Assembly (NCBI GenBank): GCA_002224055.1
Contig: AZLU01000006.1
Location: 178,712 to 242,711, forward strand
Direction: 5' to 3'
From: Pezizomycotina sp. ARF18
Taxonomy: Eukaryota; Ascomycota
DNA length: 64,000 nucleotides
Shown: one piece after another, positions 37,071 through 53,776 of the stretch
Numbering within the stretch: position 1 is the first letter of the stretch
Layout of the letters: each line of letters opens with the position of its first letter
The notes under the pieces: model-generated
Seen by the model: only the letters and a program-made list of their open reading frames with translations
What the model was told of the DNA's origin: nothing
Database searches by the model: none
Made by a program: the position numbers and the translations under genes

Positions 37071-40000
37071 TCATCTACAACCCTCCCTCTCCATCCTAAC
37101 AACCCTATCCGCAACAGCCATAAGCTCCGGCCTATGCGTGATAACAATCACCGTCGTCTTATCCCCATCACTCATCCTTCCCTGCCACCCCTTTCTAATT
37201 TTCATGCCAAGTATAGCATCATAACCCCCTCGCGCTCTCACCATCCAAACTCGCCGTCGCTATCCAGCACAAGCACCCTGGGCTTCCTAACCATCGCCCT
37301 CGCAATCGCATCCGTGCAGCTTGTCCAACGCTAACACTACTTCCCCGTTCCTCAAAACGTATTGTAACCGTTCGGTAGGAAGATATCCAATCGTGAATAC
37401 CGCTTTTTTCGTTGCGTCTTCTATTTGTTCTTGGGAGGGTTGATGTTGGGTGGGATGCGTATGTGATGTTTTCGCGGATGGTGGCGGAGAATAGTTTGGT
37501 GTTTGCGGGAACGAAGGATATTGAGAGCGGAGTGATGATGTGCATATTTCGTCCGCGGGAGTGTAGTTGTTGTTGAAGTAGATGCTGCCGGACATTTCGG
37601 TGTATAGTCGCTTGTAGTAGCGATGCAATTGTTGATTTTCCGGACCGAGGACCGACGAGTGCTACTACTTCACGGCTTGTACTGATAGGGATACCTCGGA
37701 GAGGACGGTACATCCGGTGAACCAGATAGTGAAGGATACGTTCTCGAGGTGTATAGATCCATCAAGCTTGACCTCTTTACCGATTCTTCGTTACCGGAGG
37801 ACGAAAGCCGTAATACCCTCCCGCTACTCTCTTTACTACCCGCTACTGCGTATCATACCAACAATAACGTTCGCGTTCGCCAAACAAAACAGCAACAACG
37901 AAAAAACACTAACGACGCTCTCAACGCTCGAGATACCAGATGAAACAAGGTAGCTACCGTAATAAAACACCAGCGCGTAGCAAACAGTATAGCCGAATCC
38001 GCGATGCCGAACGCTAAACCCGACACCACCGATTTTTAAACCCGTCTTCGACGCGCGACCGCTCGCGGAGGCGAATTTTTGCTTAAAGTGTCGCTCGAGG
38101 AGCAGCGCGCGCACAGTTTGTAAATTCGAGACGGTCTCGTGGAATATTGCGTTAAGCGCCATTTCTTCTTCCTGTATTTAACTTCGTACCTGCTCGAAAC
38201 CGTAGCGAAGAGCTTCGCAATGAAGTACAGCACCGGTGCAGCACACAATCCGACGACCGTAAGTTTCCAGCATTGGATAAGGCTCCACGATACGCTAATA
38301 ACCATCATGACGACCCCAATAAATCGTATCCGGCGAACCTGGCGAGCAAGTTCCGCATTCCTCGTGTGGCTGTCGAGGTCGGTTGAAATATGGGAGACTT
38401 GTTCTCTTCCTGTCGAACCACTGCTATCCTGCTGTAAAATATTCGTGAATGCTCGCATACGTAGACGGTCGATCCAGTCTGACCGGTGTATTCTAGTAAA
38501 ATATTGCATGATGAAGATGCTCGCGGCGTCTAGCACGGCGATCATTAAAACTATCAAAGACCATTTACTTGTTTCCGCATCGCTGTCGTGAGTGTAGAAG
38601 AATGTCAAGAGACTTTAGCGATGCAAAAGGAGAAAGCGGCGTGCTGAGAGCGTTGAAAAAGCGGCGAAGAAGGCAATTGCGAGTAGAAAATGTTCCTTGA
38701 TGTCGAGAACTTCGAAAAGAGATGTAAAAGCCCGAAGAAGAGTGATTGACTGAACAACTTCTTGATTGCTGTATAATTGCTCCTTGTTCCTTGGGCAGCA
38801 ACATAGGCTCGTCGTCGTAAGATCGGAAATAATAGAAATATCATCTTCATCTCCAACAGACTCGCATTCCACGTTGATATCCGCTTTCTTATCGTATTGA
38901 GGATAATTTCCCTGGGTTGGATAAATGAAGTGCTCGTCCTGGAAATCACCGTTTTGTAGCGCATGTCGGTCTGCATTTTCTGCCAAGTATCCCAGCGATC
39001 GCTGCCCATCGCATAGAGATTGTTGTAGTCATACTTCTCCGGTGCCTCGTACGCTATAGCTTGCGGTTCTCTAGAGCGTAAGTCGCTTTCAAGCTTGCAA
39101 CTCGTCAGGCGAGACTCTGTTCGGAGTTTGCGAGTTATCAAAGTCGAAAACCATGGGCGGCGGTGAGCATTCGACGGGGCTGATCATGTATTCTTCGTTG
39201 TCGACGACCATGGATGCCCTATGTAGCTTCTGAACTGGCCCATGTAGTCCTTCTCAAGCTCCCGCCTAATACCAGATTGCACGACGTGGCCGCCGTCGAG
39301 GACGTAGACGAAATCGGAAGAATTGATTTGCGTAAGATCGTGGGTGATTATAATGGTGGTCTTCCCTTGGCGCCACTGGCGTATTTCGTCCATGACAGAG
39401 TCTTTGAGTGTTTCGTCTAACGCGCTCGTTGACTCGTCCAGTATCAGAATGGGGCTATCACGAACTCGGGCACGGGCAATACCGATCCGCTGCCGCTGCC
39501 CACCACTAAGCTCATTCGCGCCGAGGCCAACAATCGTGTTGAAAGAATCCGGTAGCTCGGAAAGTATATCCTGGAGGTGCGAGTTTTTGTACGATCCTCA
39601 AGAGCTTTCTGTGTGACCATTTCGTATTCGGGAGAGCCGAAGCTAATGTTAAGCGAGTGCTTTCGTTGAATAGCGGACTCTGCTGCTGGACGAGCATGAC
39701 GTTCCGGCGTAGCCACTCAACGTCGAGTTCTTCAATGTTGATGTCGTCGATAGTGATCGAACCGCTATCGCGTTCCCAGAGGCGAAGGAGAAGATTGCGA
39801 TGGTGCTTTTGCCGGAGCCGCTGTGGCCGGTTATGAAACGGTCTCACCGGCTGCTATACAGAGTGTGAGGTTTCAAGACCGCGGACTTTGTCGCTTGCTG
39901 GATATGTAAATTTGACCTAAACATTAAAACAAGAATTAGTTCAGTGAATTTATTGTATATAATTCCCGGATGGGGGCTTTTGTAACTTACCCCAGTCATC

Positions 40001-41224
40001 GAGATTTCTCCCCTGCACTCAGCCGGCTTAAGGCATCCGCTGGTGAACTCCCCTTCGCCCATCTCCAGATCCCCAGATGAAAGCGTTGACCTAAGGCTCG
40101 CAGCAGCGGCTTTACCCTTCTCGAGAAACATGAGCTGAGGCAGTATCGATTCGATGCTCTGAGCCGCCATCAAGCAAGCCCAGAAAGTCGTCATGACGTT
40201 CCCAACCGTCGTCCCATCCGAACTCGAGCGCACAAGCCTGCTTCCGTACCAAAATCCCTGGACGAACATTGACAGCGTAACGAATCTGATCAGACTGATC
40301 TGTGCTGCGTTCCATTTGCCTGTCCGTCTGCGCCCTTGGCAGCTTTGTTGAGAGCCGACGAGTATGTTTCCGTTCGTGTTCTTGGCCATTAAAGATTTTG
40401 ACAGTTTCAATGGCCGTGATAGCCTGCTTGAGGAGGCGAGAGGCAACAGACACGTGTTTCTCCTGCAATTGAACGTGTGGCGAAACGAATCTCGATATCG
40501 CATTTAGGATGGCGAAAGCTACCGGCAGCCGGCGATTATGACAAATGTCAAGCTCCAGCAGTAAACCAAGGCGACACCGAATGAAATGAAAGCCACCGCT
40601 AAATCCTGTATGATAAAGCCAGCGGTTGAGATGTGGCCGTTTGTAGTTCACCTATTTGTCTAGGAACTAAGTTAGTATATCATGTCTCAACGATGAAACG
40701 GCATGCTAGGAATACCTACGTTTGATACCTGGGACTCAACCACACTCCCCACTTTCTTCCACGCAGTTCCTCCTTTTCCGCAGAGAATTCTCAAACAGCT
40801 GTTCCCTTGCGTTCCTGGCCTGCAAGGTACCGAACACAACCAGGAGCTGAAGAACAACAGTTGAGAATCCAGCTGAAACATGCAACACCCAGCAGCATGA
40901 GGATGTACGGCGCCACATTGCCCAGCAATTCTCCCCGCGTCGAACTACCATTACCAAGCTTCGTAAACTCCTGGAAGATTTCGCCGAACATATCGCTGTA
41001 AAGGGGAAGCTCAGTGCGCTCATTATCGAGAAGGTGAGTGCCAGAACCAACACAGCGACGTGCTTTCTCAGCATGAATGTGAAGAGGGCACGCCACGAGA
41101 TTCCCTTAGGATCTCCAAAGCTGATTGTATCTGGCCCCTCCATCTCGGTGACCACCGGGTTGATTGACTTTTCCGAGACTGGATCCAAGGCGACATATCT
41201 CTGAAACGAATTAGTAGAGGACAT
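37071..41224 (-). CDS. Ste6-like ABCB transporter (a-type peptide pheromone exporter)
   Basis: Full-length ABC half-pair TMD1-NBD1-linker-TMD2-NBD2 on the minus strand. The start MSSTNSFQRYVALDPVSEKS (41224) leads to GISWRALFTFMLRKHVAVLV, the first membrane segment. NBD1 (about 39.85-39.2 kb) shows the signature LSGGQRQRIGIARARVR, the Walker B block SPILILDESTSALDE and the H-loop GKTTIIITHDLTQI. A linker rich in acidic residues (about 38.9-38.7 kb) precedes TMD2 (ITLLRAFTSLFEVLDIKEHF, LAIAFFAAFSTLS). NBD2 (about 37.7-37.07 kb) has GKSTIASLLQ, SLDGESARGL and TTVIVITHRPELMAVADRVV, ending VRMEREGCR at the stop 37071-37073. The phrase 'EIRQWRQGKTTIIITHD' fits fungal Ste6 exporters of farnesylated a-type pheromone better than drug-type ABCB pumps. 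Many one-base frame changes occur, so exon borders are not resolved. The substrate is inferred from family resemblance only. Confidence 0.75.
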
Positions 41225-42104
41225 GATTGTCGTTATGGCGCTGTGAAATAGGTATAACTGTCTAGTACAATCTTGAAGTTGTCGAATTGTGAAAGTCGTA
41301 AAAAAAATATTGACGGGACAGGGTTTAGATATAGAAAGATGTAAGAAGTAAAAGGTTATAATTGGATTGATTGATTGATGGATGGATTGGATAATGGAAG
41401 AGTAAGAAAGGTTATTGCTTTAAGGGAGAGACAAGCCAACCTCATAATACAGGATATTATGAACCTGGCTTGTCCATGATGTCGATCTTTCTGTGACGTT
41501 CTCTCTGTGGAGGAGTTAAATTTCTGTTAGCATGACATTGTTCAAGATATCTCTCTTAGGATTGTTTTTCGTTAGTGGTGGTGTATTAGGTTGGAAACTT
41601 AGCATTGTTCACTACTTAAGTACTTACTACTACTAAACCCTTTTTTTTTTTTTTTTAATTATTATTATTATTAATTATTTATTTCTTAGTAGTGTGGTGT
41701 GGTGTGGTGGGTGGTGATAGTGAAAGGTTTGGTGTTTCTTACTATTCTTCTTTTTCACTACCTTAACATTGTTCACGACTACGAGACGGAGGCTTCATTT
41801 TTTTTTTTTTTTTTTTTTTTTGCCCGAGAAAAGATAAGAGCCACAAATAAAAAAAAAAAAAAGAAAAGAAAAGAGAATCTGCTTCATATAAGAATGTAGT
41901 AACAGACCGAAGGAATGAAATACTGCACAATACTAAGAGATGGGAAGGCGATACAGTAGGGAAAAAAAATGTCACGATCAAACACAAAAATGTAAAGTTT
42001 CACATAGGTATCATAGGAAAAAGGTATCAAAAAATGAGTGTGAAGTAATTGGTATTGTTCTTAATATCATTAATCTATCGTGTAACTGATGCGAGGAAGG
42101 AAAG

Positions 42105-42135
<31 letters not shown>

Positions 42136-42275
42136 GAAAAAGAAAAAGATGAAAGGATTATATAGGAAAATGCACCGAGGATTCGTCAAAGCCGTCAGAG
42201 GGATCATTGCCTTCAAGTTGAGTCCTTGAGCGATCTTAGTGGTCGAAACGATGGCGTGCCGGCGCGTTGGGACCG
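41225..42275. other. Intergenic region between the transporter and PBDC1 genes
   Basis: It contains the probable transporter promoter, a GATT/GATG-rich stretch (about 41363-41395), and A/T runs at about 41641-41656, 41798-41821 (24 T), 41850-41862 and 42105-42134 (30 A). No gene seen. Confidence 0.5.
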
Positions 42276-43285
42276 TTACGATGTGGCATCACCACCCTCA
42301 GCTGCCGCCTTTTTCTTCTGCTCCTCGTCGTAGATCCAGTTATTCAGCCCGCGCGGTTCCTAGAGGCCAAGAGAGGAGAAAGTCAGCGATATGTAATTGG
42401 AAAGTGGATGAGGACTCGGGCTTGTGATGTTTATATTATATTTACCTGGCGATCTCGACTGCGTAGAACTGCGGGAGATAGTTATATTAGCAAATTTAAC
42501 TCCTAAATGCTGTGTCACTAACGAAGCTGTTTAAAGCTTTCGGTTCTCACCTGCATCCTCGTAGCTATCGAAGATTGTGAAGGTATTAGCATTGTTCAAG
42601 TCCGACAGTTAAAGAAAAGAAAGATGAGATATATGGAACGCATACCGAATATTGTGGTGTTTTCACCGTATTCGTCTTTTGGACTTGTCCTCAGCAAAGT
42701 GCCAAAGTTGAAATCGTCAATCTAGAGAAAGTTATATTCGTGTGTTAGTTCCTAACGATTGTTCAAAAAAGTAGAAGTGATAGCTTGCAACACCGATTCC
42801 GAACTTTTGGGATGTTGAACAATGCTAGTGGCTCGAAGGCGGGAACAGCGAAGCTAACTGACTTTATTCTCATATACGTGGATAAACTTCCTCCACTTCT
42901 CTTGCCCTCTTTGCTCTTCATCTGGTCCTCGTCGAGCTTCTGGGAGACGTCGATTTCGGGAAAGGTCTCCAGGAAGTGATTGTGGATATCGTCGTCAATT
43001 TTAGTGAGTCTGAGATCTTCCCCTCTTCTCATCTCGAGGAGATTCCAGTAGGTTTGAGCGTGCATGACCGCTGCAAGTCGAAAGATTAGCTTCTATAGTT
43101 ACGGAAATGGAGAGCTCCAGGGACCGTTGATCGGGGATTCGGGGTACTTTGACGGCAAACTGCTTCTCGATCTGTTCCGAGCACGGTTAGTAACTTCTCT
43201 GGGGAGCTGAAGAGGACCAACGGTGAAAATCAACCTCTTCAAAATTCTCCGCCGTTTCAGGGTCGAATTGCTGCTGTTGCGCCAT
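42276..43285 (-). CDS. PBDC1/Ypl225w family protein (eEF1A chaperone homologue)
   Basis: The yeast member Ypl225w helps fold nascent eEF1A; the older name 'polysaccharide biosynthesis domain' is misleading. The minus strand starts MAQQQQFDPETAENFEE (43285). After an intron it reads MHAQTYWNLLEMRRGEDLRL then TKIDDDIHNHFLETFPEIDV (about 43065-42950), DEDQMKSKEGK, KWRKFIHVYENKV in a shifted frame, an intron, IDDFNFGTLLRTSPKDEYGE (about 42720-42670), an intron, ATRMQ, an intron, FYAVEIA, an intron, and NRAG plus LNNWIYDEEQKKKAAAEGGD ending ATS at the stop 42276-42278. The order 'HAQTYWNLLE ... LRLTKIDD ... DFNFGTLLRTSP ... NRAGLNNWIYDE' is diagnostic. Two one-base breaks lie near 42890 and 42347. 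It is divergent from MEF1 with about 490 bp between starts. Confidence 0.85.
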
Positions 43286-43776
43286 GACTTCTACTCGTTT
43301 TCAGACGGGAGGATAAGGGTGGTTTCTCTTGGTTCTTTCGGTGCGAAACTCGTTGCCAAGCTATATCTTTCAAGCTTTCCTTGAGAATAGGAAAATGATG
43401 GAGAAGGAGGAGGAGGACCGTGGGAGAAATTTAAGGAGGTTAAACGGTCCTTTTTAAGGGTTGAGGCGACTGTTTGGAGATTGCAGCAATACGAGGAGTA
43501 CGAGGAGTTACGATGTTAAGTGGACAAGGATTCGCAAGGCAAGGGAAATTTCTAGCTTCTTCCTTTGTGTTTGGTGGGGCGGGCGGATGTCACCTCTTGT
43601 TCTAACTACGGCAAAGAAGAAAAAAAGCAAATAAAAATTCAATTCAATTCGTTTTTTTTTTTTTTTTTTTTTTTTTTTTGGACCGCCGCCACTGCAAAAT
43701 TTTAGGCCGGGCTAAAGGGAACTCGAAAACCTCCGGCAAAAACACACGGAACCCTCTTCTCCCTCTAGACGCAACG
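43286..43776. promoter_or_regulatory. Shared 5' region between PBDC1 and MEF1 genes
   Basis: About 490 bases separate two divergent start codons and must hold both promoters. A 28-base T run (43652-43679) lies close to the MEF1 side. Otherwise purine-rich patches; I identify no specific factor site. Confidence 0.5.
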
Positions 43777-46568
<2,792 letters not shown>

Positions 46569-47108
46569 ATAGGCTGGGGATTTTTAAGATAAAAAGTATA
46601 CGGACTTTTGTTTGTTTAATATTTTACCGGTTATTATTAGAATTTGAAATTGGCAGCGATTCAGGTATAAAATCGTACGTACAACAAGGAAAAAAGCACA
46701 TATTTACTTTTTTTTAAGCATTGTCACTACTGTATATAATACTTAACCATCACCACTTGCTGTGTATACCAGGGTCCTCTTGTATATATAACGTGTAAAA
46801 GCTATAGACTTGTTTTTTTTCTTTTTTCTTTTTTTCTTTATAACGGTTAAGAACTCGAGGTATATGTGGACAAGTAATATAGTACCGAGTTTTGCGATCC
46901 TGTATAATATTATATATTAACACTTGAGACTATTTTAACACTGATAAAGGATACATAATGGGGACTGGAGGTTGTATACACAATTTACAAGTTTGGCACT
47001 TTCTACGAAATACTTTCCTTCTTCAGACAGATAATGTCCAACGTTACACAGAATATCCGAAAAAAAAGAAAAAAAAAAAGCACTTCAACCATTCTCCACA
47101 AATATACA
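46569..47108. other. Intergenic region between convergent MEF1 and LYS12 genes
   Basis: About 540 bases of 3' flanks from both genes, AT-rich, with several TATATA stretches and a T-rich tract (46811-46838). No gene or RNA recognised. Confidence 0.5.
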
Positions 47109-48590
<1,482 letters not shown>

Positions 48591-50392
48591 CCTTGCTTAA
48601 AAGCAGGAAGCTTATGGGCTTGTATATATGGATAGGAATTGGAATTGATAGGCAGTATGAAAGAAAGGAAGGAACAATTTGTTTGAAGGTGAAGCTTTTT
48701 ATATATATATATATAAAGCTCAAATCTCCTTGGATGCTTGAGAGAAAATCACAAGGGTTGTTGAAGCAGCACGGTTTGGGTTTAGTTTGCTTTTCGGGCG
48801 ATTCGGAGCTCCACCCTAGCTGGTGTAAGGGTAACACAACTTGTAAGGACGCCACGCTTTCCTTTTTGGTGTGTAGGAATGAACGAACGCGCGCTTAGTT
48901 AGAAAAGAGAAAGGAGACCCTGACAGGAAAAAAAATATAAATAAATCAATAATAAATAAATAAATAAATAATAGCAAAAACTAGAGAAAAATAAATTTTA
49001 ACATATAGCGAAGAAAAATATCAACAGCAAATTTGATTTATTGCTATAGAACATGATCGAAACCTATTTCGCGAAGTATACTACTATACCAGTCGGTTAA
49101 TTGTAAGCTTATAATAATAGGAAAGAAGCCGAAAAGGGAAATTTTTAAAGGTTAACCTAAGTGCCTAACTACTACATCCATAAGAGCCTCCTTAAACCGT
49201 GCTGTAATTACCACGACGTGTCCCGCGATCTTGAAGTATCGCCGCGTACATCTCGGCCCGCAACACACACCCACACGCACACACACAAAAATCATCCCAT
49301 TGAAAATTAGCCTTTTAGAAAAAAAATATTAAATAAAAAAAAATTTTCCTACCCTGTTATGAAAAAAATAAATAAAAAAAAATAAAAAAATAAAAAAAAA
49401 AATCTTATAACGAAAAAAATTTGCACGAACCTTTCCTTTCCCTTTTCCTCTCCCAACCTCCCGCTACCATCACGCTCTTCACCGCTAACTATAACACCCA
49501 CTCTCCTCCAAAAAGGTCGTGATATTCTGAAGTGCTATACATTAACTAGTATCTTAGATCATCACTATCGTCATCATCATCATCATCATCATCTCTCTTC
49601 TTTTAATATACGAAATTGCCTGCATTTCTGTTGTTGGGAAAGCTTGATTGACTGAAGAATTTATCATCCCTTTTTTTTTTTTTTAAAGGCATTTTTCCTA
49701 ATAACGAAAAGAGAAAAGGATTGTCGTTTTGAACAGATACTGCTAAGTTGTCGTTGACTGGTAGAGAAAAACTTGTTAAAATTTTTTCCCTTGTATCCAT
49801 CGACTAAAGAAATTGTCTGCCGAGAGAAAAAAAAAAAAAAAAAGTCGAAGAAGGGTAGCATATATAGTGAGAAGGCGACGAAACAGATTCGTAGAATATC
49901 GTGCAAGAGGTAAGTCAATTTGTCCTCGCTTTTCTTTGGTTCATTCATTCAGTCGTCTTTTTCGATATCCTATTGCTGTTGTTGTTGTTTTTCTGGATGT
50001 TTTGGATAAGATCGTGCAGAAGGGAGTCGAGTTGTGATACTCGATTCCGTGTCATGTCGAAACTATCTCAACGACACGCTACCTCTTCTATTCCATCTCC
50101 ATCTCCGTCTCTCCTTCATCCATCTCTTTTTCCCATGTTTCATCGTTTCCCGTGCGTCGTGGTGATGACGATGATGATGCACGCACGTTTCTTTTCACCG
50201 TCTTCGTTCAATGCTTCCATCGTCATCACCATCACCATCGCCGCTTCCCTGCGATCTGCCTCCTCTTCTTCTTTCTCCCGATCTCCGCGTATCCCTGAGA
50301 GCGATTATCGATACCTTTTTTCTGTCGGACTGTTTCCAAACTTTGACAATAGCGATGGCTAACCAAACTCCTCCTTCCGTGTCATCGAGCAG
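48591..50392. other. Intergenic region between divergent LYS12 and RGR-rich nuclear-protein genes
   Basis: About 1.8 kb, AT-rich, with a TATA-type dinucleotide run (48700-48716), AAATAAATA repeats (48940-48975 and 49360-49405), a CAT trinucleotide run (about 49571-49593) and a CA-rich stretch (49263-49289). The part from about 50040 on is C/T-rich and is probably the 5' leader of the right-hand gene. No gene recognised. Confidence 0.5.
49571..49593. repeat. CAT trinucleotide microsatellite
   Basis: About seven to eight consecutive CAT units in the intergenic region upstream of the RGR-rich nuclear-protein gene. Confidence 0.75.
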
Positions 50393-50757
50393 ATGGCGAC
50401 TCCCTCAGAGCCACATCTCAATGGGACGAACCACTCGTCACCTGCCCCGGCAGGCGATAACCAATTTCATCCCGCAACTCCCAATCACTCGTACAACATG
50501 AACCCGGTCTCCGCTCCGTCATCGACTGCCTTTCAGCAGATGCAGAGCAATACGTTTTATGCCCAGCCGCCTGTTCGTGTATACCCGTCCTTTTTTGATT
50601 TTTATCGTCGAGTGTTTTATTCCAGAGAATTTTATCCTTTATTATTGGTGTTTTATCTTTTTATGAACGTCATTATGCCGAAAAATGAAGCCTATGTTGT
50701 TCCTTTCACCCTTTTATAATTTTCCCTCCCTCTCTTTTCTTTCTTACGTTCTTTATT

Positions 50758-50802
<45 letters not shown>

Positions 50803-53413
50803 GCTGACATGATTCGTTTTCCGTTCTCCTATAGCAGTCGCCGCCGGTCAATGTCTTGCCGCAAAAGAGGGGAAAAGAGGCAACCTACAGGTTTGACAAG
50901 CTCACTCCAACCGGAACGTCTTTGCATCCGGAATCGGTGAAGCGCCGTAAGACGATCGCCAAGAAATCAGGTTTGGAGGCCGCAAAGTTCACTATCCGTG
51001 AAACGGCGCGTAGTCGTCGCCGTCACAGGAAAGCGGCAGCAGCCAAGAAGCCGAGTGGAAGTTCCTCACCCAGATACAGCGCGACGAGATCTTGAAGGGG
51101 ATAGACGAGACGATCCAGGCGGAGATCGCGACTCCGACAGGCTCGCGGAGGAACACTGGCTGAAGGCCCAAGCGGAGATGGTTGACAACGGCGGCCAGGA
51201 AGGGCAGCACCAGCAGTCTCCCCCGAAGGAGCCGGACAGGCTTCGCACGGCTCCGCTCCGGGAACCAGCCCTGCCATATCCCCGCTCCGATGGCCCCGAT
51301 GATGCAGCACCAGCTATCGGATTTTAATCAGCAGCCGCTGGGACCTCAGATCACTGACGCAATGATAGCCCAATACTCCGGAAGCCCGGCAGCTAGCTTC
51401 ACGGACTCTTCCCGGCGGCGGCCCTAAGATACTCTACCGAAGTCGCGTAACCCGCAGAAGAGGGCCAGAAGCGGTCATCAATTCGATCAACTGACGCCTA
51501 GCGGCGCAGTAAGCATCCGGCTGCCTTTAAGCGTCGTCGAATCCTCTCGCAAAAGTCCGGATTGGAAGCCGCGAAATTCACCATTAGAGAGACGGCCCGG
51601 TCTCGGAAGAGAAACCGAAAGGCAGCTTTGATGAAGTCTGCTGAGTGGCCGACCCTTTCTGCGGAAGAGCAGGCAAGAGAATTAAAGAAATGGAAGACAG
51701 GATTATTGCCGAGATCGCAACTTCCGACCGCCAGGCCGAGCGGGAATTTGCGCAGCATACTATGCAATCTGGTGCTCCCGCTAATGCTCAGAATCAGAAT
51801 GGTACTCAGGCCCAGATGCATGATCAGCAAAGCCAGCAACACCAATACCAGCAGCAGCAGCAGGCTGGCGAGGGCCAAGATCAAAATATGATCATGCCTG
51901 GTATGGATGTCCAGTTCCAATATCACATGCATCCGATGAGCGGAGTTCCTGAAGCTTCCACCTCAAGTAAAGAATGGTCTCCAAGGACGAGCAAGAGAGG
52001 CCCTCGGGTGCTAAGCCCAAACCTTCAGAGGAAGACTTGGACCCGTCTTTCCTAGATCGCAGCTTCAGGCCGAAGACGATAGGATGCGTGCCGGCCCCAC
52101 CTTCACGGGCGTCGTAGGGCGTCGTAGATCCTTCTCTAACCGCCACTATGCCGAACCCACCGAGCCTCAGCAAGCCTTAGAACCCTTGGCTGTCGAGTCT
52201 CAGAATATCGAGGTTGTCGGAGCTCAAGATAACACTGCTTCCGTTTCGGAACCCGTCGCTATCGAAGAGATCCCACCACTACCCTCGGAGATCCCGCGGA
52301 CGCACCTAGAGAGCCCGTTGTCGAAGATGGCGCTGCTAAGGGTCGCGTCCGTCCTGCTAAGCGTGTCGCGGCCGCACTCCCAAGAAACCTGAAGGTTCGG
52401 AACAGGTCGAGGCGGAGACCAACGAAACGAACGAAAACGAGATGGACGTCAACGTCACCGCCGAAGATCTCCAGCATCTCGTTAACGCAACTTTTGTTCC
52501 CGGAGAAATCGACACCACCAGTCCCGAAGGTATTGCGGCCCTCAAGGCGTCAATAAATGCCGCCATGAAGGACTTCGATATCGATGCCGCTGCGCAGGCT
52601 TTGGATGGCGAACAAGCTCAGCAGGAAGGGGGCGAAAACGCTGAGGGGGCTGATCAGGCTACGGCAGCCGAGCTTAATGCAGAGGCTACCGCTGCCTTTG
52701 AAATCGCAAACCAGGAGGATCCGATGTCCCTCTCCACGAAGCCCAGGCTGAGCCGGAACCTGAGGACCACGAGATGGAGGACGCCGATGCTGATGCAACC
52801 ACCTCTTCCGCCGTTACTGCATCTCCAGCTCGCGGCAGGGGGCGTCCCGCAAACAAAGGTCGCGGCCGCGGTCGTGGCAGGAAGAGGGGCGGCTTCGCCG
52901 GGCGCGGTACCAAGTTGTCCGAACAGCAGCACCAGGAGGAACCCGAAGAGCACGAACCCGAGAAGCAGGCGGGAAACGAAGAGGCCGTCCTCGAGGCCGA
53001 CGGTGAAGCAGCCGCTACTACTGCGGCTGACTTCATCCAGGACGGCGAAGCCACCACCTCCGTCGATCACCAACAACAACAACAACAACAACAGGATGAA
53101 CAGGGCTCCTCTCCGGCCGCCAGGCGTCGTAGTGGGCGCGTCGGCCGCAAGAATAACTCGGGAGCTGAGGATCACCAGCGTGCCGCTACTACTTCCCCAA
53201 CGCCGTCGCAGGTCGGTTAGGCATGCGAGGAATCCGTCTAGGGAGGATCTCGTGATGATGAAGTCCTCTCCGGAGTCCGCTCGCGGTGTCAGGCGTTCCC
53301 GCAGGAGGAGTGACATTCCACCCGATATGGAGGGTTTCGAAGGGTTGGAAGGTGACGAGGCGAACGGGTGGGTCATGAGAGGTTTTAGGTCGATCTTCAA
53401 GAAAATTTTCTAA
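50393..53413 (+). CDS. Unrecognised nuclear protein with duplicated KSGLEAAKFTIRETARSR domain and RGR-rich tract
   Basis: The start MATPSEPHLNGTNHSSPAPA (50393) is followed by an intron with a 40-base T run (50759-50798) and the acceptor TATAGCAG at about 50836. Domain copy 1 (about 50890-51170) reads YRFDKLTPTGTSLHPESVKR, then KSGLEAAKFTIRETARSRRR, then in a shifted frame EWKFLTQIQRDEILKGIDET and AEIATPT. Copy 2 (about 51480-51770) reads FDQLTPSGA, KSGLEAAKFTIRETARSRKR, EWPTLSAEEQARELK and IIAEIATSDRQAEREF. A Gln-rich stretch (QQSQQHQYQQQQQ) follows, then an acidic region (VEAETNETNENEMDVNVTAE) and an RGR-rich basic tract (GRGRPANKGRGRGRGRKRGG, about 52830) that resembles AT-hooks. The C-terminus reads MRGFRSIFKKIF, stop 53413. 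A separate ATG at 50355 in another frame could be the true start. I know no named family. Nuclear, DNA- or RNA-binding role is inferred from composition only. Confidence 0.68.
50759..50798. repeat. 40-base T homopolymer in an intron
   Basis: The longest A/T run in the window, inside the first intron of the RGR-rich nuclear-protein gene and 35-40 bases before the acceptor, where it would act as a very long pyrimidine tract. Exact length is unreliable in a long-read assembly. Confidence 0.8.
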
Positions 53414-53737
53414 ACAGAGAAAACCATCACCCTTCCTCATCACCTTTGGAAAACTTTTTCTCAAAATGTGGGTTACTTTCATTATTCTTTGATGGGGATG
53501 CTTTTAAATTTTTATCAGTGTTTTTTTACTATGGGAGGTTTCTCTTTTTCTTCTTTTTCCGTTTTTACAAAAGAAGACACGACACAAACACTTTTATCTT
53601 TTATCCCCTTTTAGTGTTACTGCACTACCCTCTTTGATGATTCACGAACCGCTTAATATCTCTTGATATTTACTTTTACCTTTTACAATCATGGCTGTTA
53701 TTACTTATCACGATTTTGTTCTTTTCACTTGGATAAC

Positions 53738-53776
<39 letters not shown>

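Noticed and set aside
37071-41224. Multidrug-type ABCB pump
   Set aside because: The phrase around EIRQWRQGKTTIIITHD and the short linker fit Ste6 exporters better. The drug-pump reading is kept only as a minor alternative.
52654-53400. 248-codon open frame on the minus strand
   Set aside because: It lies opposite the acidic, GC-biased tail of the RGR-rich nuclear-protein gene and contains only low-complexity Ser/Leu/Gly stretches.
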